Source: Moritella viscosa (lineage in GTDB: Bacteria; Pseudomonadota; Gammaproteobacteria; Enterobacterales; Moritellaceae). Taken from it: 64,000 nt of DNA. Within the stretch, counting starts at the first letter, position 1; each line of letters opens with the position of its first letter. This document shows positions 39,982 through 49,666 of the stretch, piece by piece. Made by a program: the position numbers and the translations under genes. Location: assembly GCA_000953735.1 (NCBI GenBank), contig LN554852.1:2429846-2493845 (forward strand). The letters are read 5' to 3'. The notes under the pieces were generated by a model. It saw only the letters and a list, made by a program, of their open reading frames with translations, was not told the DNA's origin and searched no databases.

Positions 39982-40025
39982 CCTTTATTTTTACGTATCT
40001 ATCCGTCGATAGATTAGGACTATAA

Positions 40026-42638
40026 ATGACAGTTATGCCTAATGCTAAGCATTTAAAAGACTATACAGAACCCCATTATTTCATAGACAGTATCGATCTT
40101 GATTTTAATCTTGATGATAGCAGCACTAAAATTGTTGCAATCAGTAAGGTTCGCCGTAGCGGTAGTCATAATGACCCACTAATACTAGACGGTGTTGACC
40201 TCACATTATTATCAGTGTCTATCGATGGCCATCACACTGATAACTACTTAGTCAAAGATAATCAGCTTATCATCTCTGATTTACCCTCTGAATGTGTATT
40301 AATCATTGAGACAGAAGTAAATCCACAGGAAAATACCAGTTTAGAAGGGTTATATAAATCCGCTGATGCATTCTGTACGCAATGTGAATCTGAAGGTTTC
40401 CGAAAAATCACCTATTATCTTGACCGCCCAGATGTACTGGCTGTTTTTAGTACTAAGATCACGGCTGACAAAGCGGCCTTCCCCTATTTATTGTCTAATG
40501 GCAACTGTGTTGATCGTGGAGAATTAGATAATGGTCGTCATTGGGTTCAATGGCGTGACCCTTATCCTAAACCGGCATATTTGTTTGCACTGGTTGCGGG
40601 TGATTTTGATGTATTACGTGATAACTACATCACGACATCTGGTCGTGATGTGAAGTTAGAGTTGTTTGTAGATAAGGGTAACTTATCGCGAGGTCATCAT
40701 GCGATAGAATCTCTAAAAAATTCAATGAAATGGGATGAAGACCGTTTTGGCTTAGAATACGATCTTGATATTTATATGATTGTTGCCGTTGATTTCTTCA
40801 ACATGGGTGCGATGGAAAATAAAGGGCTTAACGTATTCAATTCTAAATACGTATTAGCTGATGCGGCTAGTGCCACTGACGTTGATTACCTGGGTATCGA
40901 AGCTGTTATTGGTCATGAGTATTTTCACAATTGGACTGGTAATCGCATTACTTGTCGAGATTGGTTCCAGTTAAGTTTGAAAGAAGGCCTCACGGTATTC
41001 CGTGATCAAGAGTTCAGCTCTGATTTGGGGTCGCGTGCTGTTAACCGTATTCAAAACGTTAAAATTTTACGTTCTGCACAATTCCCTGAAGATGCCGGGC
41101 CAATGGCGCATCCAATTCGTCCCGCTTCTGTGATTGAAATGAATAATTTCTACACTGCAACTGTCTATAATAAGGGCGCAGAAGTTATCCGCATGATCCA
41201 CACGCTTCTTGGTGAACAGAATTTCCGTGCAGGTATGGATCTTTATTTTGAACGTCATGACGGTCAAGCTGTGACATGCGATGACTTTGTTGCGTCTATG
41301 CAAGATGCATCTGGTGTAGACCTCACTTTATTTAAAAACTGGTATTCACAATCAGGTACCCCGCAAGTAACGGTGACAGATCATTACGATGCTGAAAACA
41401 ATATTTATACGTTATCAATGCAGCAACATACGCCAAGCACTGCGGATCAAAAAGTAAAACACGTACTTCATATTCCTGTGGATATTGAACTGCTTGACGA
41501 GCAGGGTGGCAAGATTGAATTAATATTTGAGGGTAAGGGTGTTCACCATATTTTAAATCTTACTGAAAAGCAGCAAGATTTTGTGTTTGAAAATGTAATG
41601 TCAGCACCGGTACCAAGCCTATTTAGAGAGTTTTCAGCGCCAGTTAAGCTTAACTATGCTTATACCAATGAGCAACTTACAATGTTAATGGTACATGCGA
41701 GTAATGATTTTGCACGTTGGGATGCATCACAGTTATTAATTAATAAGCATGTGATTGAAAATGTAACCCGTATTCGTGACAAACAGAATCTGCTACTCCC
41801 CACTGTGTTTGGGCAGGCTTTCCGTGATCTAGTGAGTAATGAAGAACTCGATCCAGCCTTAAAAGCTGAGATGTTACAGTTCCCATCGACAAACAGCTTA
41901 ATGGGCTTATTTGACGAAGTAGATGTCGATGCCTTACTGTCAGTGACTGCTTTTATTAAGTTAGCAATCGCTGAAAATGTTGCAACAACTTGCGCCTCTA
42001 TTTATGCTGACATGCCTAAACGTGCTTACGAAGTAGATCATGCTCACATTGCTTTGCGCTCATTAAAAAATGTGTGCCTTGAATATATCGCATTAGCGGG
42101 TGTTACTCATGTTAATGAATTGGTATTAGCTCAATTTAAACAGTCAGATAATATGACGGATACCATGGGGGCGATAAGTGCTGCAAACAAAGCGCAATTA
42201 CCTTGTTTTAAAACCATGATGTCTGCATTTGAAACCAACTGGTCTCATGATGGCTTAGTGATGGATAAGTGGTTTTCGCAAATCGGGGCTAGCCCAAGTG
42301 AAAATTGTCTCTCTGTCGTTAAAGACACACTGAACCATGTCAGTTTCTCTTTAGCTAATCCAAATCGAACGCGTTCATTAGTGGGTAGCTTTTCTGCACA
42401 TAACACCAGTGCTTTTCATGCGATTGATGGTAGTGGTTATGTTTTCTTAACGGATATTTTATGTCAGTTAAATAGCAGTAACCCGCAAATCGCATCTCGA
42501 TTAATTACGCCACTTATTGAATTTAAGAAGTTTGATCAAGCCCGCCAAGCGTTAATGAAAGCGCAACTGATCCGTTTAAGCAAGCTTGATGGTTTAGCTA
42601 CTGATCTGTTTGAAAAGATAGACCGTGCTCTAGCTTAA
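40026..42638 (+). CDS. pepN: Aminopeptidase N
   Basis: 870 residues, normal length. M1-family zinc aminopeptidase: exopeptidase motif GAMENKGLN, zinc site HEYFH with the downstream Glu in LKEGLTVFRD, and the catalytic Tyr region 'TATVYNKGAEVIRM'. It removes N-terminal residues from cytoplasmic peptides. The start at 40026 gives MTVMPNAKH; an ATG at 40035 is possible. Confidence 0.96.
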   Translation: MTVMPNAKHLKDYTEPHYFIDSIDLDFNLDDSSTKIVAISKVRRSGSHNDPLILDGVDLTLLSVSIDGHHTDNYLVKDNQLIISDLPSECVLIIETEVNPQENTSLEGLYKSADAFCTQCESEGFRKITYYLDRPDVLAVFSTKITADKAAFPYLLSNGNCVDRGELDNGRHWVQWRDPYPKPAYLFALVAGDFDVLRDNYITTSGRDVKLELFVDKGNLSRGHHAIESLKNSMKWDEDRFGLEYDLDIYMIVAVDFFNMGAMENKGLNVFNSKYVLADAASATDVDYLGIEAVIGHEYFHNWTGNRITCRDWFQLSLKEGLTVFRDQEFSSDLGSRAVNRIQNVKILRSAQFPEDAGPMAHPIRPASVIEMNNFYTATVYNKGAEVIRMIHTLLGEQNFRAGMDLYFERHDGQAVTCDDFVASMQDASGVDLTLFKNWYSQSGTPQVTVTDHYDAENNIYTLSMQQHTPSTADQKVKHVLHIPVDIELLDEQGGKIELIFEGKGVHHILNLTEKQQDFVFENVMSAPVPSLFREFSAPVKLNYAYTNEQLTMLMVHASNDFARWDASQLLINKHVIENVTRIRDKQNLLLPTVFGQAFRDLVSNEELDPALKAEMLQFPSTNSLMGLFDEVDVDALLSVTAFIKLAIAENVATTCASIYADMPKRAYEVDHAHIALRSLKNVCLEYIALAGVTHVNELVLAQFKQSDNMTDTMGAISAANKAQLPCFKTMMSAFETNWSHDGLVMDKWFSQIGASPSENCLSVVKDTLNHVSFSLANPNRTRSLVGSFSAHNTSAFHAIDGSGYVFLTDILCQLNSSNPQIASRLITPLIEFKKFDQARQALMKAQLIRLSKLDGLATDLFEKIDRALA

Positions 42639-42899
42639 CCAGACTCTCCAGCAAATATTTAACATTAAGTTAAACGTTTGTTTTATAAAAAGTGGGTATT
42701 TTGACCGATTTTGGCGTCATATACCCACCTTGAGTAATTATTCAATGTTTTATTCTTAAAAACCTTCATTTATCTTTCTATCTTGTTGCCTCTGTAGCAT
42801 TTTTATTACAAATATTAATGTTAGAATGCCCGCTTGAATTACATCATAAGTTACTTTTTTAGCTAGACTTAATAAACCAAGATTTGAAGGATTGCTAGT

Positions 42900-45800
42900 A
42901 TGTTGAATAAAACGCCTATTCCCGTGTTACTGGAAAACGTAATCAGCCTTGTAAAGACTAAAGTAGATGCGAAAAGCAATACATTAGTCGAGCAGTTTGT
43001 CACTGCATTATATGCTGGAATGAGGCAAGAAGATCTTTCTTCGCGTAGTGATAGCGATCTGTATTGTGCTGCAATTAGTTTGTGGAACAGATTGAACAGC
43101 AGTAACAATAGCGGCCCTGATATTTGTGTGTACAACCCAGAGATCAGTCTCAATGGTTGGCAATCAACACACTCGATTGTTGAAATCATTGTCCCTGATT
43201 CACCTTTTCTGACCGAATCTGTAATGATGGCGTTATCTCGACTTGGCGTAATTTCACATTTGATGTTACATCAGCCAATTGCTTTGAAACGAGATGATAA
43301 CGGCCGTGTAAACAAAATTTTAACAAATCCTAAAAATGCAAAAAATTTCACTTCAGAAACAGTATTTTTAATTGAAATTGACCGTCAAACAGAAAGTAAA
43401 AAATTAGATGCGATTAGTGCGGAATTAAACTCCGTATTAAATGAGGTTGCGTTAGCTGTTGGTGATTGGTCACCAATGCAAGATAAATTAATTTCTGTTA
43501 TTGAGATGTTATCTTCACGACCTAAGCAAAAAGGTATTGATTATTCAGATACACTTAAATTTTTAAAGTGGTTATGTGATCATAACTTCACTTTACTGGG
43601 TTACCGCCACTATGGCATTGAACCAGTGAAAGGTGATTATGTTATTACACCTGATTGTGATTCAAGCTTGGGCATCATGAAAAATTCGGTGAATAATAAA
43701 GGTTATTGTTTAGGTAATTTATCGAGAGATGCACGACGTGAAGTATTGTCGAAGAACACACTTATTTTAACAAAGAGTGATGCTAAATCACGTGTACACA
43801 GACCTGCTAACATCGATTATATTGGCATAAAATTATTTGACGAAGACAACAACGTCATTGGTGAAGAACGCTTTATTGGTTTATATGCTTCATCTATTTA
43901 TAACAGCAGTGCAATTGATATCCCGCTTATTAGCGATAAAATTAAACGTGTACTTATTGCGTCTGGTTATAATCCAGCAAATCACTCGTACAAAGCGTTA
44001 TTGAACATTTTAGAAACGTACCCACGAGATGAAATTATTCAATCTAGTGAAGAAGATATCTTACATTGTGCGCTCGGTGTTTTACACATGCAAGATCGCG
44101 ATCAAGTTAAGTTATTTGTACGTAAAGACTTATTCGGTCGTTATTATTCTTGCATGGTGTATGTAACAAAGGAACGCTACAACACGTTATTACGTGAAAA
44201 AACGCAGCAAGTATTGGCTGACTACTTAGGTAGTGATAAAGAAGTTGAATTCAATACTTATTTCTCTGAAGGTAATATGGCTAGAACACATTATCTTGTC
44301 CATGTAGATCAGAATGATAAAGAAGTAAAAGTGAATATTTCCGATATTGAACAAAATATAACTGAAGCCGCCAAGTCTTGGGATGATAAATTTAAAACTG
44401 CGATTGTAAGCCACTATGGTGAAGAAAAAGGCCGCTATTTATCTGAGCAATATGGTCATGCTTTCCCACAGTCATACAAAGAATATGTATTACCAAACTC
44501 AGCTGTCGCGGATATTATTAAATTAGAAACATTGTCGGCAGAGCATAAGCTCGAGATGATTTTCTACCGTGCGCAAGAGGAAGAACATGACTCTAATCAT
44601 GTACGTCTAAAATTATTCCATAAAGATCAACCAATTCATTTATCCGATGTATTGCCTATGTTAGAAAATATGGGATTAAAAGTACTTGGCGAAACCCCGT
44701 TTAAAGTAAAAACAGCAGACGGCACAGTGTACTGGGTGCTCGATTTCACCATGCTTTACACGGGTGATAACGTACTTGATACGACCAAACGTAGTGCTGA
44801 CTTTATGTCGACGTTCCATCAAGTATGGGAAAAACGTTTAGAAAATGATGGTTTTAATAAATTAGTACTAAAAACAAATCTTGCTGGCCGCCAAATTTCA
44901 GTGTTACGTGCTTACGCAAAATACATGCGCCAAATTGGTAACAACTTTAGCCAAGCATATATTGAGAACACATTAACGTCATTACCTGAATTAGCGAATA
45001 GCTTGTATTGCTATTTTCATCAAAAATTTGCAATGGATCAAAGTGAGATTGATAGCCTAGATATCATTGCTAATTTTGAAAGCAAGCTTGAACAAGTTAA
45101 TAACTTGGATGATGATCGTATTATTCGTCGTTTTATTGATTTAATTACAGCGACGTCACGTACGAACTTTTATCAAATCGATCAAAAGTCAAAAGCGACT
45201 GATCAAAGTAAAGCCTATATTTCGTTTAAATTTGAATCGTCATTAATTCCGGATATGCCGTTACCTTTACCTAAATTTGAGGTGTTTGTTTATTCTCCAC
45301 AAGTCGAAGGTGTTCATTTACGAGGTGGTAAAGTTGCGCGTGGCGGTCTACGTTGGTCTGATCGTCGTGAAGATTTCAGAACTGAAGTACTGGGTCTTGT
45401 AAAAGCACAGCAAGTTAAAAACACGGTAATTGTACCTGTGGGCGCAAAAGGTGGTTTTGTTTGTAAAGAAATCCAGCCAAGTCACAGCCGTGATGAAGTC
45501 TTTAATATTGGTAAGCAATGTTACCGTACATTTATTCGTGGTTTACTTGATATTACCGATAACATCATTGAAGGGGAACTTGTACATCCACAAAATGTGC
45601 GTTTTTATGATGAAGATGATTCATACTTGGTTGTTGCCGCAGATAAAGGTACAGCTACTTTCTCTGATATCGCCAATGAGATCAGCGATGAGTATAACTT
45701 CTGGCTAGGTGATGCTTTTGCATCGGGCGGTTCAGTGGGTTATGACCATAAGAAAATGGGTATTACAGCGAAGGGTGCTTGGGAATCCGTTAAGCGTCAT

Positions 45801-47750
45801 TTCCGTGAAATGGGCCTTAACTGCCAGGAAGAAGAGTTCACTTGTATTGCTGTCGGTGACATGGCGGGTGATGTATTTGGTAATGGTATGCTGTTATCTA
45901 AAAGCACCAAGTTAATCGCTGCATTTAACCACATGCATATCTTTATCGATCCAAATCCAGATTGTGCAACAAGTTATGCTGAACGTGACCGTTTATTTAA
46001 TCTACCTCGTTCTAGCTGGAGTGATTATGATCGTTCTATCATGTCTAAAGGCAGTGGTATCTTCTTACGTTCAGCTAAAGCTATCACGCTAACACCTGAA
46101 ATCAAAAAGATGCTTGGTACAAAGGTGTCACTAATGACACCAACCGATTTGATTAAAGCGATCCTAACATCACAAGCTGATTTGTTGTGGAATGGTGGTA
46201 TCGGTACTTACGTTAAAGCAACATCAGAAACGAATAATGATGTTGGTGATCGAGCTAATGACCACGTACGTATTAACGGTAATGAACTTAACGTTAAGAT
46301 TGTTGGCGAGGGTGGTAACTTAGGTTGTACTCAGCTAGGTCGTATTGAATATGCGAAAAATGGCGGTCGTATTAACAGTGACTTCATCGATAATGTGGGC
46401 GGTGTAGATTGCTCAGATAATGAAGTAAACATTAAGATCTTACTTAATAGTATTGTGAGTAATGGTGATTTAACACGTAAACAGCGTAATGAATTATTGT
46501 ATTCAATGACAGACGAAGTATCTGAAATTGTATTGAATAATGCTTACAAGCAAACGTTGTCAGTATCTGTTACTCAAACCCGAGCTCCTGAACAGCTGAA
46601 AGAACAAATTCGTTTTATGCAAATGCTTGAGCGTACAGGTAAACTAAACCGTCAACTTGAATTTTTACCAAGTGAAGAAGAACTCGCGGAACGTTTAGCT
46701 AAAAATGAAGGCTTAACACGTCCCGAGCTTTCGGTATTACTTGCTTACGCTAAAATGCAATTGAAAGAACAATTAAATTGTCCTGAAGTGTGTGAAGATG
46801 AATTATTATCTAAATTGCTGATTACGGCATTTCCTAAGTTGTTGCAAGACAAATACAAAGGTCAAATGCAACACCATCCACTTAAAAATGAAATTATCGC
46901 GACACAGCTTGCGAATGAAATCATTAATGACATGGGGCTGAATTTTGTTGGTCGTATGCAAGATGAGACGGGTGCTACTGTTGTTGAAATAGCGAAATGT
47001 TTTGTAATCAGTAAACACGTTATTGGCATGGAACACATGTGGGATAACGTGACAGGATTAGACAATGAGCTAGATTCTGAAACACAATTAGACATGTTAT
47101 TTGAAAGTCGTCGTTATATTCGTCGTGCGACATGTTGGTTAGTGCGTTACCGTGACCGCAACATGAGTATCGCGGATACAATCGCGTTCTATAAACCTAT
47201 CTACGATGGTATGAAAGAAAATACTGCTGACGTGTTGGTTGATGCTGACAAAGAAAAACAAAATATACGCATCGAAGGTTTGGTTGAAAAATCTGTGCCG
47301 AGTGAAATTGCAAACGAAATAGTACATCAGAACACGTTATTCTCGGCGTTTGATATTGCTGATGTTTGTAAACAACACCAAGTACCTATGTCATTAGTGC
47401 AGCATATTTTCTTCTCGTTAGGTAACAAACTACAGTTACATGACTTTATGCATCAAATTAACTTGCAACCAGTTGCCAACCATTGGCAAGCGCTTGCAAG
47501 AGCTGCATTCCGCGAAGAGCTTGCGCTACAACAACGTAGCTTAACATCTGTAGTGTTATCTACTTGTTCATCAACAGGTAAATGCGATATAATCATGGGC
47601 CAATGGTTATCTGAACATGATGTACTTGTTGTTCGTTGGTTGCAAATGTTGGCTGATTTTAATATGAGTTCTTCGCATGAGTTTGCTAAATTCTCAGTTG
47701 CGTTACGTGAATTGAATTTACTTCACTTAAGCTGCCGTAATGCGAGCTAA
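42900..47750 (+). CDS. NAD-specific glutamate dehydrogenase, 180-kDa class
   Basis: 1616 residues, the size typical of the L-GDH2 class (often called gdhB). A long N-terminal ACT-like regulatory region (about 1-700) precedes the catalytic core, with 'GKVARGGLRWSDRREDFRTE', 'VPVGAKGGFVCK' (catalytic Lys) and 'VAVGDMAGDVFGNGMLLSK' (NAD-binding), and a long C-terminal regulatory domain. It deaminates glutamate to 2-oxoglutarate using NAD+, feeding amino acids into the TCA cycle. The 261-bp upstream spacer holds an 8-bp stem (42692-42699 with 42721-42728) but no clear terminator. Confidence 0.95.
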   Translation: MLNKTPIPVLLENVISLVKTKVDAKSNTLVEQFVTALYAGMRQEDLSSRSDSDLYCAAISLWNRLNSSNNSGPDICVYNPEISLNGWQSTHSIVEIIVPDSPFLTESVMMALSRLGVISHLMLHQPIALKRDDNGRVNKILTNPKNAKNFTSETVFLIEIDRQTESKKLDAISAELNSVLNEVALAVGDWSPMQDKLISVIEMLSSRPKQKGIDYSDTLKFLKWLCDHNFTLLGYRHYGIEPVKGDYVITPDCDSSLGIMKNSVNNKGYCLGNLSRDARREVLSKNTLILTKSDAKSRVHRPANIDYIGIKLFDEDNNVIGEERFIGLYASSIYNSSAIDIPLISDKIKRVLIASGYNPANHSYKALLNILETYPRDEIIQSSEEDILHCALGVLHMQDRDQVKLFVRKDLFGRYYSCMVYVTKERYNTLLREKTQQVLADYLGSDKEVEFNTYFSEGNMARTHYLVHVDQNDKEVKVNISDIEQNITEAAKSWDDKFKTAIVSHYGEEKGRYLSEQYGHAFPQSYKEYVLPNSAVADIIKLETLSAEHKLEMIFYRAQEEEHDSNHVRLKLFHKDQPIHLSDVLPMLENMGLKVLGETPFKVKTADGTVYWVLDFTMLYTGDNVLDTTKRSADFMSTFHQVWEKRLENDGFNKLVLKTNLAGRQISVLRAYAKYMRQIGNNFSQAYIENTLTSLPELANSLYCYFHQKFAMDQSEIDSLDIIANFESKLEQVNNLDDDRIIRRFIDLITATSRTNFYQIDQKSKATDQSKAYISFKFESSLIPDMPLPLPKFEVFVYSPQVEGVHLRGGKVARGGLRWSDRREDFRTEVLGLVKAQQVKNTVIVPVGAKGGFVCKEIQPSHSRDEVFNIGKQCYRTFIRGLLDITDNIIEGELVHPQNVRFYDEDDSYLVVAADKGTATFSDIANEISDEYNFWLGDAFASGGSVGYDHKKMGITAKGAWESVKRHFREMGLNCQEEEFTCIAVGDMAGDVFGNGMLLSKSTKLIAAFNHMHIFIDPNPDCATSYAERDRLFNLPRSSWSDYDRSIMSKGSGIFLRSAKAITLTPEIKKMLGTKVSLMTPTDLIKAILTSQADLLWNGGIGTYVKATSETNNDVGDRANDHVRINGNELNVKIVGEGGNLGCTQLGRIEYAKNGGRINSDFIDNVGGVDCSDNEVNIKILLNSIVSNGDLTRKQRNELLYSMTDEVSEIVLNNAYKQTLSVSVTQTRAPEQLKEQIRFMQMLERTGKLNRQLEFLPSEEELAERLAKNEGLTRPELSVLLAYAKMQLKEQLNCPEVCEDELLSKLLITAFPKLLQDKYKGQMQHHPLKNEIIATQLANEIINDMGLNFVGRMQDETGATVVEIAKCFVISKHVIGMEHMWDNVTGLDNELDSETQLDMLFESRRYIRRATCWLVRYRDRNMSIADTIAFYKPIYDGMKENTADVLVDADKEKQNIRIEGLVEKSVPSEIANEIVHQNTLFSAFDIADVCKQHQVPMSLVQHIFFSLGNKLQLHDFMHQINLQPVANHWQALARAAFREELALQQRSLTSVVLSTCSSTGKCDIIMGQWLSEHDVLVVRWLQMLADFNMSSSHEFAKFSVALRELNLLHLSCRNAS

Positions 47751-47800
47751 TGGATAAATTAGTGTTTACGTATACACTCAATTAAAATGATTTAATTATG

Positions 47801-47826
47801 AAGCACTGTTGATACAGTGCTTTTTT
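47801..47826 (+). terminator. Terminator between glutamate dehydrogenase and pyrD
   Basis: AAGCACTGT/ACAGTGCTT followed by T6, ending 15 bp before the pyrD start, so most pyrD transcription must start inside or read through this element. Confidence 0.85.
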
Positions 47827-47840
47827 ATGAGGAATAGAAA

Positions 47841-48851
47841 ATGTTATATCGTATTGCACGTGAATTTTTGTTTATGCAAGACCCAGAAGTAGTGCATGAA
47901 ATGACAATTAAAGGGCTAAAATTAACCGGCTCTACTCCTTTAAGTTGCTTATATTCGCAGAAATTACCGAGCAAGCCTGTGACTGTGATGGGACTGAAGT
48001 TTGATAACCCTGTTGGTTTAGCGGCTGGTCTAGATAAAAATGGTGAGAGTATCGATGCTTTTGCCGCGATGGGTTTTGGTTTCATCGAAGTTGGTACCGT
48101 GACACCACGTCCACAAGCAGGTAATGATAAACCGCGTATATTTCGAATTGTAGAATCTGAAGCGATCATTAACCGCATGGGCTTTAACAATGAAGGTGTT
48201 GACGCACTGGTTGAAAATGTAAAAAAAGCCAACTATAAAGGTATCTTAGGTATTAACATTGGTAAAAACAAAGATACGCCAATCGAAAAGGGGAATGAAG
48301 ATTACCTGATTTGTATGGATAAAGTTTACCAATATGCGTCTTATATCACTATTAATATCTCATCACCAAATACCCCAGGATTACGTACACTTCAGTATGG
48401 TGAAGCGCTTGATGGTTTATTAAGCTGTCTTAAAGAGCGTCAGGCCGAATTAACCAAAACGCACGAGAAATATGTACCATTAGCGGTTAAAATTGCACCA
48501 GATTTAACTGATGAAGAGTTAGTGCAAGTTGCTGAGTCATTAGTTAAATATAAAATGGACGGTGTAATTGCGACGAATACAACGTTAGACAGAACATTAG
48601 TGCATGATATGCCACATGCTTGTGAAGCGGGTGGTTTAAGTGGTCGTCCTGTTCAGCACGCGAGTACTGAAATCGTACGTAAACTAGCAGTATTGCTTGA
48701 TGGTCAACTACCTATCATAGGTGTAGGCGGTATTGATTCTGTTGTAGCGGCAAAAGAAAAATTTATTGCAGGTGCAGAATTAGTCCAAGTATATAGCGGA
48801 TTTATCTATAAAGGTCCTAAATTAGTTAAAAACATTGTAAGAAGTTTGTAA
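47841..48851 (+). CDS. pyrD: Dihydroorotate dehydrogenase, quinone-dependent (class 2)
   Basis: 336 residues. It oxidises dihydroorotate to orotate in pyrimidine synthesis, passing electrons to membrane quinones. The N-terminal membrane-associating helix ([15 protein letters not shown]) marks class 2. FMN/catalytic motifs include '[15 protein letters not shown]', '[10 protein letters not shown]', '[11 protein letters not shown]' (catalytic Ser) and 'IGVGGIDS'. TGAGGA lies upstream of the start. zapC follows after 101 bp, as in E. coli. Confidence 0.96.
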   Translation: MLYRIAREFLFMQDPEVVHEMTIKGLKLTGSTPLSCLYSQKLPSKPVTVMGLKFDNPVGLAAGLDKNGESIDAFAAMGFGFIEVGTVTPRPQAGNDKPRIFRIVESEAIINRMGFNNEGVDALVENVKKANYKGILGINIGKNKDTPIEKGNEDYLICMDKVYQYASYITINISSPNTPGLRTLQYGEALDGLLSCLKERQAELTKTHEKYVPLAVKIAPDLTDEELVQVAESLVKYKMDGVIATNTTLDRTLVHDMPHACEAGGLSGRPVQHASTEIVRKLAVLLDGQLPIIGVGGIDSVVAAKEKFIAGAELVQVYSGFIYKGPKLVKNIVRSL

Positions 48852-48952
48852 CTTTTAGCTTGGTTTTAGTCTATATTTCTGATAAGGGTATTTACATATG
48901 GATAGGGTGTAGTTAAACTACCCAGATAGTTAATTACATTACTGGTATCAGG

Positions 48953-49513
48953 ATGTTACTAGAACCAAGCAACAAGTGGTATTGGCAATACGACTGCGCA
49001 AGTCAATTCATCGTCATTCAATTATCCGATGGGCTTGCTATGTCTTGCCATTTAGATAAACGAAACATGAATAATTTGTGTAAAGGCCGAGTCAATTTTT
49101 GCGCAGAGGATTCAAGCTATTATTACTATTTCTTAGAAGCACTCAAAGATTTAGTATTAAGTGTGCCTGAAAAAGTACAAATTGCATTGAACGCGGTGAC
49201 GAATTTACGTTTTCATAAAGTACGAATGCCGCAAAGCTGGTACTTTGAATATAATTATTCTGATGACAAGTTTAGTACGGGTGACGTTATTACTTTATCG
49301 TTAAGCGGTGATAATGTTCAGTTTGTTATTTTAGAAGCAGATGATCGCGTTTCAACGTGTATGCTATTAGCAAGTAGTGTGCAACTTTCAGATTCCAAAA
49401 CATTAAATCAGTTTGATGTTATCCGAGTAATGAATGATCGTGTTAAATTACAGAATGCAGTAGCAAAAGCACTGACAGATGATTCTTTTTCCTACGTTCA
49501 GATCATGGCGTAG
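48953..49513 (+). CDS. zapC: Cell division protein ZapC
   Basis: 186 residues. The N-terminus (NKWYWQYDCASQFIVIQLSDG) follows the ZapC pattern. In E. coli ZapC sits between pyrD and rlmKL, as here. It binds FtsZ and stabilises Z-ring bundles. Sequence divergence is considerable, so context carries much of the call. Confidence 0.85.
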   Translation: MLLEPSNKWYWQYDCASQFIVIQLSDGLAMSCHLDKRNMNNLCKGRVNFCAEDSSYYYYFLEALKDLVLSVPEKVQIALNAVTNLRFHKVRMPQSWYFEYNYSDDKFSTGDVITLSLSGDNVQFVILEADDRVSTCMLLASSVQLSDSKTLNQFDVIRVMNDRVKLQNAVAKALTDDSFSYVQIMA

Positions 49514-49666
49514 CATAATCCATCAATAATCCTCCGTTTATCTAATAATTTCCCCAACATTACTATGCGACAATAATACCGCGTGGTATAGTTCGCACCC
49601 ATTAATAATCACATTCCTTACTTTCTTTTTACAAGAAAGTATCTCGAAATAATATAGGCTTTCAAA

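Noticed and set aside
42692-42728. 8-bp inverted repeat GTGGGTAT/ATACCCAC after pepN as a terminator
   Set aside because: The loop is about 21 nt and no T-run follows, so it does not qualify as an intrinsic terminator.
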